DNA from: Gemmatimonadota bacterium
GTDB taxonomy: Bacteria; Gemmatimonadota; Gemmatimonadetes; Gemmatimonadales; Gemmatimonadaceae
Reading direction: 5' to 3'
Assembly: GCA_023249395.1 (NCBI GenBank)
Contig: JAHFCS010000149.1
Location: forward strand, 1 to 5,961
Length of the DNA: 5,961 nt
Positions 1-5,961 of this stretch are shown here, piece after piece. Below the pieces are notes generated by a model. The model was not told where the DNA came from. It made no database searches and saw nothing but the letters and a program-made list of their open reading frames with translations. The position numbers and the translations under genes are program-made. Each line of letters starts with the position of its first letter. The first letter of the stretch is position 1.

Positions 1-552
1 TCCGAGTGCCGTGCCCACCAACGACGCGTTCCGCTTCGCGACGTCGAGCGCGTCCAGCGAGTTGTCGGTGGCGACGACCCGCGAGAATCTTCCCTCTGCT
101 GCGAGCGAGAGCGCTATCGCGCCCGAGCCCGTCCCGATGTCCACCGCGACGCCCCAGTCGCTGCTGTCCGTCCCGATCGAGCGGAACCGCGACAGGATCT
201 CGTCGACCAGAACTTCGGTCTCCGGCCGTGGAATGAGAACTCGCTCATTCACCATGAGAGTCAGATGCCTGAACTGGGCACGGCCGACGGCGTAGGCGAA
301 TGGCGCGCCGGCAGAGACCCGCCGGGCAGCGGACCGCGCCGCAACCGCAATGGCGGCATCGACACCTGCATCGCGGTTCATCGTGGGCCACAACCGCGGG
401 ACCTCGAGCAGCGCTGCGACGATGTCCGCCGATACCCTCCTCGGCTCCGGGATTCGGCCCGATTCCAGCACGGCCACGATTTCGGCAACGAGACCGCTGA
501 CCTGCGTTTCCGCGTCCGGCCCAGTGACCTCTCCGCTTGCGATATCAGTCAC
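1..552 (-). CDS. prmC: Release factor glutamine N5-methyltransferase PrmC (HemK), 3' end missing
   Basis: SAM-dependent cytoplasmic enzyme that methylates the glutamine of the GGQ motif in release factors. I translated it by hand: 184 residues are visible and the frame stays open to the left edge. Residues 1-100 form the helical N-terminal domain that binds the release factor. It is followed by LIPRPETE (106-113), the family signature at the domain junction, and by the SAM-binding glycine loop DIGTGSGAIAL (138-148). An acidic residue, D163 in VVATDN, ends the next strand, where the SAM ribose is usually bound. The catalytic NPPY motif would lie beyond the window. The GTG start at 550-552 overlaps the end of prfA by 8 bases, and an AGG lies about 4 bases upstream of it as a weak ribosome binding site. 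Its substrate, release factor 1, is encoded directly upstream, which supports both calls. Family identity is very secure; the exact start is fairly secure. Confidence 0.95.
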   Translation of the reverse strand, partial: MTDIASGEVTGPDAETQVSGLVAEIVAVLESGRIPEPRRVSADIVAALLEVPRLWPTMNRDAGVDAAIAVAARSAARRVSAGAPFAYAVGRAQFRHLTLMVNERVLIPRPETEVLVDEILSRFRSIGTDSSDWGVAVDIGTGSGAIALSLAAEGRFSRVVATDNSLDALDVAKRNASLVGTALG

Positions 553-1609
553 CGAGCCTGTCTTCCGCGTCGGCGCTCTTGAGCGCGTTTATCAGCGGAT
601 CGATCTCGCCTTCCATGACCTTCGACAGCTCGTGCATCGTGAATCCAATCCGGTGGTCGGTGACCCTGTTCTGCGGAAAGTTGTAGGTGCGGATCTTGGC
701 CGAGCGGTCGCCCGTACCAACCTGTGTCTTGCGCATACGCGATCGTTCGGCTTCCTGCTTTGCGATGGTTGCATCGAGAAGCCGCGCGCGCAGGACTTCC
801 ATTCCCTTGAGCTTGTTCTGGAGCTGTGATTTCTGGTCCTGCTGGCTGACGACGATGCCACTCGGAATGTGGGTTATCCGGACGGCGGAATCGGTCGTGT
901 TGACGCTTTGCCCGCCGGGACCGGAAGACCTGAAGACATCGATGCGAAGGTCCTTGTCGTCGATCTTGAGATCTATCTCTTCCGCTTCCGGGAGTACGGC
1001 GACCGTCGCCGCCGACGTGTGGATCCGCCCCTGGCTCTCGGTGATCGGCACTCGCTGGACGCGATGCACCCCGGATTCCCAGCGCATCGTCCCAAAGACA
1101 CCGTCACCCTTGACCTTGAAGATTACTTCCTTGATTCCGTCGAGCGCGCCTTCCGACAGCGACATGATCTCCACCTTCCAGCCGCGCCGCTCGGCAAAGC
1201 GGGTATAGAGTCGGAAGAGATCGGACGCAAAGATCGCCGCTTCGTCGCCTCCGGTGCCGCCCCTGATCTCGACGATCGCAGGACGATCGTCCAGCGGATC
1301 GTGAGGGATGAGGGCCGGCTTGATCCGTTTCTCGAGTGCATCGATTACGGCTTCGAGACGCGATTGCTCCTCGCGCGCGACCGCCGACATTTCCGGATCA
1401 TCGTGCCGGACGAGTTCGCGGACCTCCGCGAGCTCGTTGTCGTATTTCTTCAGCGTGTTGCCCATCTCGACGAGTGGAGTGAGATGGCGTAGCTCGCGGC
1501 CGAGCGCGGACATGCGCTGGGCGTCCCGCACGGTGCCCGGGTCGGAAAGCTGCTGCTCGACTTCGCCGGCCCGCTGAAGGGCTTCGGCGAGTCGATCGCG
1601 CAGGCTCAG
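545..1609 (-). CDS. prfA: Peptide chain release factor 1 (RF1), probable CTG start
   Basis: Class I release factor that reads UAA and UAG stop codons in the ribosomal A site and triggers peptide release. With the CTG at 1607-1609 as start it has 354 residues, near the usual 355-360. An N-terminal helical domain (about 1-100) is followed by the conserved GGTGGDEAA stretch (117-125). The codon-recognition tripeptide is PIT (188-190), of the RF1 PxT type rather than the RF2 SPF type. The catalytic GGQ is at 232-234, and the C-terminal TYNFPQNRVTDHR block (308-320) is intact. The frame is open up to 1801, but that extension only reads rpmE in another frame and has no RF1 similarity. RF1 homology begins at LRDRLAEAL, three codons after the CTG, and no ATG, GTG or TTG lies nearby. 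The CTG overlaps the rpmE stop as CTGA, which suggests translational coupling; no good ribosome binding site precedes it. It ends in TGA, a codon RF1 does not read. Confidence 0.95.
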   Translation of the reverse strand: MSLRDRLAEALQRAGEVEQQLSDPGTVRDAQRMSALGRELRHLTPLVEMGNTLKKYDNELAEVRELVRHDDPEMSAVAREEQSRLEAVIDALEKRIKPALIPHDPLDDRPAIVEIRGGTGGDEAAIFASDLFRLYTRFAERRGWKVEIMSLSEGALDGIKEVIFKVKGDGVFGTMRWESGVHRVQRVPITESQGRIHTSAATVAVLPEAEEIDLKIDDKDLRIDVFRSSGPGGQSVNTTDSAVRITHIPSGIVVSQQDQKSQLQNKLKGMEVLRARLLDATIAKQEAERSRMRKTQVGTGDRSAKIRTYNFPQNRVTDHRIGFTMHELSKVMEGEIDPLINALKSADAEDRLGD

Positions 1610-1845
1610 GTCTCGGGCGTCGCCGGAGCGGCGCTCGCGGCCGGGCCCTTGGCGGCGTACTTCTGACGGAAGCGCTCGACTCGGCCGGCGGTGTCGACCA
1701 GCTTCTGCTTGCCGGTGAAGAATGGGTGGCATTGCGCGCAGATGTCGGTGTGAATCTCGGCTTGTGTCGAACGGGTCAGAAAGGTGTTGCCGCAAGCGCA
1801 TTTGACTGTCGCGGTTGCGTACACCGGATGGATTTCGGCTTTCAT
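1606..1845 (-). CDS. rpmE: 50S ribosomal protein L31 (type A, zinc-binding)
   Basis: Small protein of the large ribosomal subunit, 79 residues. It begins MKAEIHPVY, like typical L31, and carries the four cysteines of the zinc-binding (C+) form at positions 16, 18, 36 and 39. The conserved CHPFFTGKQKLVDTAGRVERF block covers residues 39-59. The last 15 or so residues form an Ala/Pro/Thr-rich tail that makes it slightly longer than the 70-residue E. coli protein. The ATG at 1843-1845 is the only ATG start in the window that looks certain; it has only a weak AGAG as a candidate ribosome binding site. It is the first gene of the rpmE-prfA-prmC block and has a plausible promoter about 35 bases upstream. 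All four cysteines being present argues against it being the zinc-independent paralogue that replaces L31 under zinc limitation. Confidence 0.97.
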   Translation of the reverse strand: MKAEIHPVYATATVKCACGNTFLTRSTQAEIHTDICAQCHPFFTGKQKLVDTAGRVERFRQKYAAKGPAASAAPATPET

Positions 1846-1880
1846 GGGAGTCTCTAAGTGGATTTTTTGTACAGCTTACT

Positions 1881-1909
1881 AATATCGCGAAAATTCACGC
1901 CTTTTACAA
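1881..1909 (-). promoter_or_regulatory. Candidate sigma-70-type promoter for rpmE-prfA-prmC
   Basis: On the minus strand a TTGTAA box (1904-1909) is followed by a 17-base spacer and GATATT (1881-1886), which matches the TATAAT consensus at 4 of 6 positions. A second reading of the -10 box is TATTAG (1879-1884) with a 19-base spacer. This is the most AT-rich stretch of an otherwise GC-rich window. It would start transcription about 30 bases before the rpmE ATG. The call rests on motif resemblance and position only. Confidence 0.4.
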
Positions 1910-1938
1910 GACATGCGAGCGGTGCACAGAGCTTAACA

Positions 1939-1965
1939 GGCAGTGCGGACTGCGGACTAACTGCC
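1939..1965 (-). terminator. Weak hairpin after the amidohydrolase gene, possible terminator
   Basis: The inverted repeat GGCAGT / ACTGCC (1939-1944 and 1960-1965) gives a 6-bp stem with a 15-base loop, starting six bases after the TAG stop of the amidohydrolase gene. The loop is almost entirely a perfect tandem heptamer, GCGGACT twice on the plus strand (1945-1951 and 1952-1958). There is no real T-run after the stem, only TGTTAAG, so it is at best a poor intrinsic terminator. It could instead be an mRNA 3'-end stabiliser or chance. Confidence 0.3.
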
Positions 1966-1970
1966 GCTGG

Positions 1971-3653
1971 CTATTGCTTTGCTTCGAATACCACGCGGCC
2001 GCCGACAACCGTCATCAGGACGCGTGCATCGCGGATCGTCTCCGGCGGGATCCGCGTGATGTCGCGGTCAACAAGGACCAGATCGGCAAGCTTTCCGCGC
2101 TCGAGCGAGCCCTTGATCTCGTCATCGAATGACGCAAATGCTGCATTCACGGTGTACGCACGCAGGGCATCTTCGACCCCTACCTTCTGCTCCGGCACCC
2201 AACCGCTGGGATTCCTGTCGTCCAGCGTCCGCCTTGTGACCGCGGCATAGATCCCCTCCAGCGGCGTCGGCGGCGCGACGAACCAGTCGCTCCCGAACGC
2301 CAGCCGCGCTCCGGCGTCGAGCAGAGATCGGAAAGCGTAGGTAGTCTTGACGCGCTCCAGTCCGATGACGCGCTCGGCCCACCGGCCGTCGTCGATTGCA
2401 TGGTACGGCTGCATGCTGGGAATGACGCCGAGCTGAGCAAAGCGCGGAATGTCCGCCGGCAGCAGATGCTGAGCGTGCTCGATGCGAAAGCGACGATCGC
2501 GAGCTCCGTTCTCCTTCTCCACCTGACCGAAGATGTCGAGCTGGAGGTGAATCGCCCTGTCGCCGATCGCGTGGACAATGACCTGAAGTCCCGCTCGATC
2601 GGCGTCGCGGGTCCAGCGATGAAGATCCTCTGGATCTTCGACGAGGAGGCCCGAATCGGCTGGAGAATCCACGAATGGGGCGAACATCGCTGCCGTATGC
2701 GATCCGAGCGAGCCGTCCACGAATCCCTTGAGGCCGCCGATTCTCAGCCACGCGTCACCGCGGCCGCGCGCAGCGACCGTGTCACGCAGTCGCTCCCAAT
2801 GAGCGATCGGAGTCACGGCATAGATCCGCGTGATCAGCCGGCCCGCGCGATGCGCGCGCTCGAACGTCGCGAGGTCCGCGAACGTTCCCATGTTGTGCAC
2901 CGACGTCACGCCACGCTCGGCGACGTAATGCATCGCGGCGTCGAGCGCGCCGTCGCTGAGCTCGTGCGCCGGCGGCGGCTCGACCCTGTCCACAATGCCC
3001 TCTGCATTGTCCTTCATGATGCCAGTCGGACTGCCGGACGAATCGCGGACGATCGTTCCACCTTCGACATCGGCGGTGGACGCGGTGACACCGGCCGCCG
3101 CGAGCGCAGCTCCATTTGCCAGCGCCATATGCCCGTCGAGGCGCGACACCCACACCGGATTTTTCTGCGTGACGGAATCGATCCAGTCACGGCGTGGCAG
3201 CTCACCGCCCCAGTTCTGATGATCCCAGTCGCCGCCGGTGATCCAGGCCCCCGCCGGGATGGTCGCCGCATAGGCTTTGATCCGGGCGATGAACTCCGCC
3301 GGGGTTCGCGCATCGCGAAGCTGAACTGAAGAGAGCCGGAACCCTCCGGTGACGAAGTGGACGTGGGAATCGATGAAGCCTGGCACCACCATTCCGCCCC
3401 TGGCATCGATCAGGCGCGCGTCGGGCGCGCCACGCATGAGCTTCGCGACCTCGGCGCTCGAGCCGACTACTGCGATTTTCTCGCCCGTGACGGCAATGCC
3501 GGTCGCCCATGGCTGCGCGGGGTTACCGGTCCAGATGCGAGCGTTTACAATCGCCATCGTGATCTGACTGGGCGGTGTCATACGGTAATTGTGTGCGCAG
3601 CCGATGAGGGACACGACCGCAGTCCAGTGCGCGACTCCACGAAAAATCTTCAA
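1971..3653 (-). CDS. YtcJ-like metal-dependent amidohydrolase (Amidohydro_3), probable lipoprotein
   Basis: Member of the amidohydrolase superfamily, 560 residues; the substrate cannot be told from sequence. An N-terminal beta-sandwich part (about 33-90) has the typical AIVNARIWTG opening. The TIM-barrel metal ligands are all visible: HVH at 97-99, H361 in VHAIGD, H393 in IEHAQ and D456 in GSDW. K309, in the GLKGFVDGSLGS stretch, sits where this family has its conserved Lys. The end (about 515-556) returns to the sandwich with GKLADLVLVD. The first 19 residues look like a lipoprotein signal: basic residues K2 and R5, a hydrophobic run, then LIGC with C19 as lipidation site. Ala at +2 would favour release to the outer membrane. 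The start is a TTG (3651-3653) overlapping the upstream stop as TTGA, without a clear ribosome binding site. ATG codons at 3581 and 3557 would give a cytoplasmic form lacking the signal. The lipobox argues for the upstream start. Confidence 0.85.
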   Translation of the reverse strand: MKIFRGVAHWTAVVSLIGCAHNYRMTPPSQITMAIVNARIWTGNPAQPWATGIAVTGEKIAVVGSSAEVAKLMRGAPDARLIDARGGMVVPGFIDSHVHFVTGGFRLSSVQLRDARTPAEFIARIKAYAATIPAGAWITGGDWDHQNWGGELPRRDWIDSVTQKNPVWVSRLDGHMALANGAALAAAGVTASTADVEGGTIVRDSSGSPTGIMKDNAEGIVDRVEPPPAHELSDGALDAAMHYVAERGVTSVHNMGTFADLATFERAHRAGRLITRIYAVTPIAHWERLRDTVAARGRGDAWLRIGGLKGFVDGSLGSHTAAMFAPFVDSPADSGLLVEDPEDLHRWTRDADRAGLQVIVHAIGDRAIHLQLDIFGQVEKENGARDRRFRIEHAQHLLPADIPRFAQLGVIPSMQPYHAIDDGRWAERVIGLERVKTTYAFRSLLDAGARLAFGSDWFVAPPTPLEGIYAAVTRRTLDDRNPSGWVPEQKVGVEDALRAYTVNAAFASFDDEIKGSLERGKLADLVLVDRDITRIPPETIRDARVLMTVVGGRVVFEAKQ

Positions 3654-4981
3654 CTCGTAGCCGCAGGCATTTCGATGACTCTCTTGCCCTTATTCCACGG
3701 AAGCGTTCGCGACAGAGCCAGGGCAATGCCAAGATGTGCGGGAAGCATCAACGCGATGATCTCTCCGTTCACCTGATGGAATGCAGGCAGAATCTTGAGC
3801 GCGATTCCGGCGGTTGCCAGCCCGGCGACCATCCACGCCAGCTTCGACGTCCTGCTTCCTACCATTCCCTCACCGCCGCCGGCGGGCCCGCGCCTCCCGA
3901 TCGACGCGAGGATCATCATAGTGAGAACGAGAGATAATGGATTTGCCTGAAGCAGATTCTCGTTCTGGTAGCTGTAGACGTGATTCGTGAATGCCCACAG
4001 CGCCGCTAGAGCAGTGCCGAGCACGCCGACCATGAGGCTCCACAGGCCCGTCACGACAAGCAGTGAGATTCGCGCTCCATTGCTGCCTCCGCCGGCGAGG
4101 TATCGGAGCAACAGCGAGACGAAGAGCACGAGCATGCCCGCGACGAGATAAACGCCGATGTGATTTGCCGGCTCGAGACGTTCCGGCTCTCTGCTCGACA
4201 CGAAAAGTACCGCATCGCTTTTCACGAGAGGAACCGACCGGCCCGATGCGTCAGCCACGCGGATCCCCAGGATGTCGTCGTGCAGGCGCACGGGCAGAAA
4301 CATCTCTTCCCATCGTGAGATCTGCCTGTCCACGGGCTGACCAAGTCCGAGCAGCGTGCCGAGGTATATCCACGGTACGTCCTGAGTAAGCCGGCGCGTG
4401 TGGGAGCGATAAGTCGTTCCGCTTTGCACGTCCGCGGTCGCGCGCTGGATCACACCTCCGAGCGCACTGTCGAGTGCGTCGCGAACGCGAGTCGAGCAGT
4501 TGTCGCGGAAGTAATCATAGTCGTAGTAGCGATTCTCGGGCAGCGCGTTCCATTCGACGGATCGATCCAGCGAAAGCCTCTGAGCGGGTGTGAGATTGAG
4601 CTCCTGCACCCACACCGAGCGGTTGGCGCGCCGGTAGAAGTCCAGCGTTCCTTCCTTGTCGAATCCGCCCATCCAGTAGCGCATGTCACCCTTGAGGAAG
4701 CGCGGAAAGAAATCGGCGGCGTCGAAGTCGAACAGTCCCCAGTTATAGGCGACGTCGGTGTTCCGGACGCTATCGTGAATCCAGATCGCGTTGTGGCCGA
4801 ACTTCTCCCACACCTCGTCGCCCGGGCCCATTGTCATCAGATAGACGGTGAGCTCGGATCCGGGTTCCGGCTGCGCAGGGAGCGCCCGGGCGAGCAAGGC
4901 GAAAGCCGCCGAACAAACCAGAAGGCGGTAACGACTGGCAATCACGAGGCTGGGCAATCCGCGCCCAACCGCGCACCTCAA
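3650..4981 (-). CDS. Lnb/DUF4105 domain membrane protein, possible lipoprotein N-acyltransferase
   Basis: Protein of 443 residues with a signal sequence (hydrophobic about 19-34, ending ALPAQ), a periplasmic domain (about 40-270) and a C-terminal membrane part. Likely helices are at about 274-296, 304-331, 348-361, 380-399 and 407-425. The periplasmic domain has DUF4105 (Lnb N-terminal domain) hallmarks: FGHNAIWI with H63, YNWGLFDFD (79-87), and FRDNCSTRVRDAL with C162, giving a His/Cys pair that looks catalytic. The C-terminal part has HVYSYQNENLLQANPL (334-349), also seen in this family. From memory, Bacteroides members (Lnb) were shown to N-acylate lipoproteins; applying that role here is inference. 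The next gene, coupled by a TTGA overlap, encodes a probable lipoprotein, which fits. The start is unsure: TTG at 4981 overlaps the upstream stop, but GTG at 4945 gives a more compact signal peptide, MIASRYRLLVC and onward. Neither has a good ribosome binding site. Confidence 0.8.
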   Translation of the reverse strand: MRCAVGRGLPSLVIASRYRLLVCSAAFALLARALPAQPEPGSELTVYLMTMGPGDEVWEKFGHNAIWIHDSVRNTDVAYNWGLFDFDAADFFPRFLKGDMRYWMGGFDKEGTLDFYRRANRSVWVQELNLTPAQRLSLDRSVEWNALPENRYYDYDYFRDNCSTRVRDALDSALGGVIQRATADVQSGTTYRSHTRRLTQDVPWIYLGTLLGLGQPVDRQISRWEEMFLPVRLHDDILGIRVADASGRSVPLVKSDAVLFVSSREPERLEPANHIGVYLVAGMLVLFVSLLLRYLAGGGSNGARISLLVVTGLWSLMVGVLGTALAALWAFTNHVYSYQNENLLQANPLSLVLTMMILASIGRRGPAGGGEGMVGSRTSKLAWMVAGLATAGIALKILPAFHQVNGEIIALMLPAHLGIALALSRTLPWNKGKRVIEMPAATS

Positions 4982-5961
4982 GGTGCGATCTCGCGGCCCT
5001 CTTCGGCGGAGCGGTATATCGCCTCCACCACCCGCATCACCTTGAGCTGGTCGTCCGGTGGCTCATACGGTGCTTCTTCGCGCAACATCGCCACAAAGTG
5101 CGCGAGCTCCGCTCGATACGACTGGAGAAAAACGCTCTCGCGCGCCGAGGCACCTGTGGGCGATACGTTCGTCGGTCTGCCGTTAAGCTCCTTCACCACT
5201 CGCAGCGGAGCGAGCCGGGCACTGCCCCGTGTGGACAGAACCTCGAACCACCATCGCTCCTCCTGCCCGACGTAAGCCCACGAGATATCGAAGCTGTAGT
5301 TGATTCCCCCGGCACATTCGAGATGCACCAGCATGGAGTCTTCGACGCTCCCCGGCCGAGGCACCTCCATGTGCGCCGAGACCCGAGTCGGTTCCGGAAA
5401 GTCAGAAAGCCAGAGAGCGAGATCGAGCAGCTGATATCCATGCTCGAGAAACGCTCCGCCTCCCGCCTCTGCCTTGCGGAACCTCCACCCTTGCTGCCCC
5501 GACCGGAATTGATATTGTCCAGCGCGCATTCCGACGAGTCTGCCGAGCTCTCCGCCCTGTAGAAAGCGATTAAGCTGCTGGACGTCGCTTCGAAAACGAT
5601 GGTTGTTCCCGACTACCACCATCCTTCTCGTGGCATCAGCTGACGCAAGGATGCGTTTGACGCCGGCGGAGGTGAGCGACAACGGCCGTTCGCACAGTAT
5701 GTGAACCTTCGATTGCAGCGCGCGAAGAACGTGCGGCTCGTGAAGGTGGTTTGGCGTCGCGATCACGACTGCGTCCAGCCCGTCGTGCTCGAGAAGCTCA
5801 TCGATGTCGGTGAAGACATCCCGAACGCCAAGTCGCTGAGCGAGAGCGCCGGCTTTCACTCCGTCGTTGTCGCAGATGGCGACGAGCGTCGCTCCCTTGA
5901 TCTTCGCCAGCACCGGCAGGTGGGCGAGCTGCGCGATCGCACCCGCTCCGACGAGTGCTAT
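4978..5961 (-). CDS. Gfo/Idh/MocA family oxidoreductase-like protein, 5' end missing, altered catalytic residues
   Basis: The frame is open through the right edge; 327 residues are visible and only a few N-terminal ones should be missing. It opens with the Rossmann nucleotide-binding strand and loop IALVGAGAIAQLAHLPVL, followed by ATLVAICDND (where the dinucleotide ribose is bound) and VVIATPNHLHEPHV, all typical of the family. The C-terminal alpha/beta domain contains GGGAFLEHGYQLLDLALWL. Members are usually NAD(P)-dependent sugar or polyol dehydrogenases. The expected EKP motif reads ERP here (5683-5691). The expected D-x-x-x-H of the catalytic pair reads E-H-G-Y-Q (5431-5445). The usual Lys/Asp/His set is therefore Arg/Glu/Gln, so ordinary dehydrogenase activity is doubtful. 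Substrate and pathway are unknown. It ends in TGA overlapping the TTG of the Lnb-like gene, so it probably heads, or lies in, the same operon. Confidence 0.88.
   Translation of the reverse strand: MALVGAGAIAQLAHLPVLAKIKGATLVAICDNDGVKAGALAQRLGVRDVFTDIDELLEHDGLDAVVIATPNHLHEPHVLRALQSKVHILCERPLSLTSAGVKRILASADATRRMVVVGNNHRFRSDVQQLNRFLQGGELGRLVGMRAGQYQFRSGQQGWRFRKAEAGGGAFLEHGYQLLDLALWLSDFPEPTRVSAHMEVPRPGSVEDSMLVHLECAGGINYSFDISWAYVGQEERWWFEVLSTRGSARLAPLRVVKELNGRPTNVSPTGASARESVFLQSYRAELAHFVAMLREEAPYEPPDDQLKVMRVVEAIYRSAEEGREIAP

Noticed and set aside
869..1492. A 207-codon plus-strand open frame
   Set aside because: It is antisense to the conserved RF1 core, including GGQ and the GGTGGDEAA region.
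1610..1801. A 64-codon N-terminal extension of the prfA frame
   Set aside because: It lies wholly within rpmE in another frame, resembles no RF1 N-terminus and would make the protein far too long; it is arginine-rich shadow sequence.
1863..1868. Plus-strand T-run as a terminator for plus-strand transcription
   Set aside because: No stem-loop precedes it and there is no plus-strand gene to terminate; it is part of the AT-rich rpmE leader.
1815..2250. Plus-strand frames crossing the intergenic gap
   Set aside because: They run antisense through the rpmE start, the candidate promoter and the amidohydrolase C-terminus, with no protein family resemblance.
2400..3329. A 309-codon plus-strand open frame
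   Set aside because: It is antisense to the amidohydrolase gene, whose metal-binding motifs are intact; the composition is arginine-rich as expected for a shadow.
4400..5275. A 291-codon plus-strand open frame
   Set aside because: It is antisense to the Lnb-like and oxidoreductase genes, shows no recognisable motif, and is explained by the high GC content.
1..5961. Mobile element, CRISPR, tRNA or a novel multi-gene defence system
   Set aside because: I saw no transposase or integrase motifs, no regularly spaced repeats, no tRNA-like T-arm and no defence-type domains; all five genes fall in known families.

Overview
This 5.96 kb, GC-rich window has five genes, all on the minus strand and densely packed, with a single non-coding gap (about 1846-1970). 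The high GC content, the order rpmE-prfA-prmC, and a neighbouring Lnb/DUF4105 membrane protein, a YtcJ-like amidohydrolase and a Gfo/Idh/MocA protein suggest a diderm bacterium, possibly Gemmatimonadota or a relative. This placement is inferred from style and protein flavour only; no rRNA or other decisive marker is present.

In transcription order (right to left), the first block is a Gfo/Idh/MocA-type NAD(P)-binding protein that runs off the right edge (4978-5961), an Lnb/DUF4105 periplasmic-plus-membrane protein (3650-4981), and a probable lipoprotein amidohydrolase (1971-3653). Both junctions appear to be 4-base TTGA overlaps (TTG start over TGA stop), so the three genes look like one translationally coupled operon. 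A small hairpin containing a tandem heptamer follows the last stop codon.

After the gap, which holds a plausible promoter, comes the second block: rpmE (ribosomal protein L31), prfA (peptide chain release factor 1) and prmC (the methyltransferase that modifies the release-factor GGQ glutamine; cut by the left edge). This is a conserved translation-termination cluster: prfA encodes the GGQ-bearing substrate and prmC the enzyme that methylates it. prfA has no ATG, GTG or TTG start at the expected place. Homology and spacing point to CTG, in a CTGA overlap with the rpmE stop. prmC starts with GTG inside the end of prfA.

The main points of interest are the chain of non-ATG overlapping starts, the pairing of a probable lipoprotein N-acyltransferase relative with a lipoprotein, and an oxidoreductase-like protein in which all three usual catalytic positions (Lys, Asp, His) appear replaced by Arg, Glu and Gln. 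I found no mobile element, CRISPR array, tRNA or rRNA, and no clear sign of a wholly new multi-gene system.
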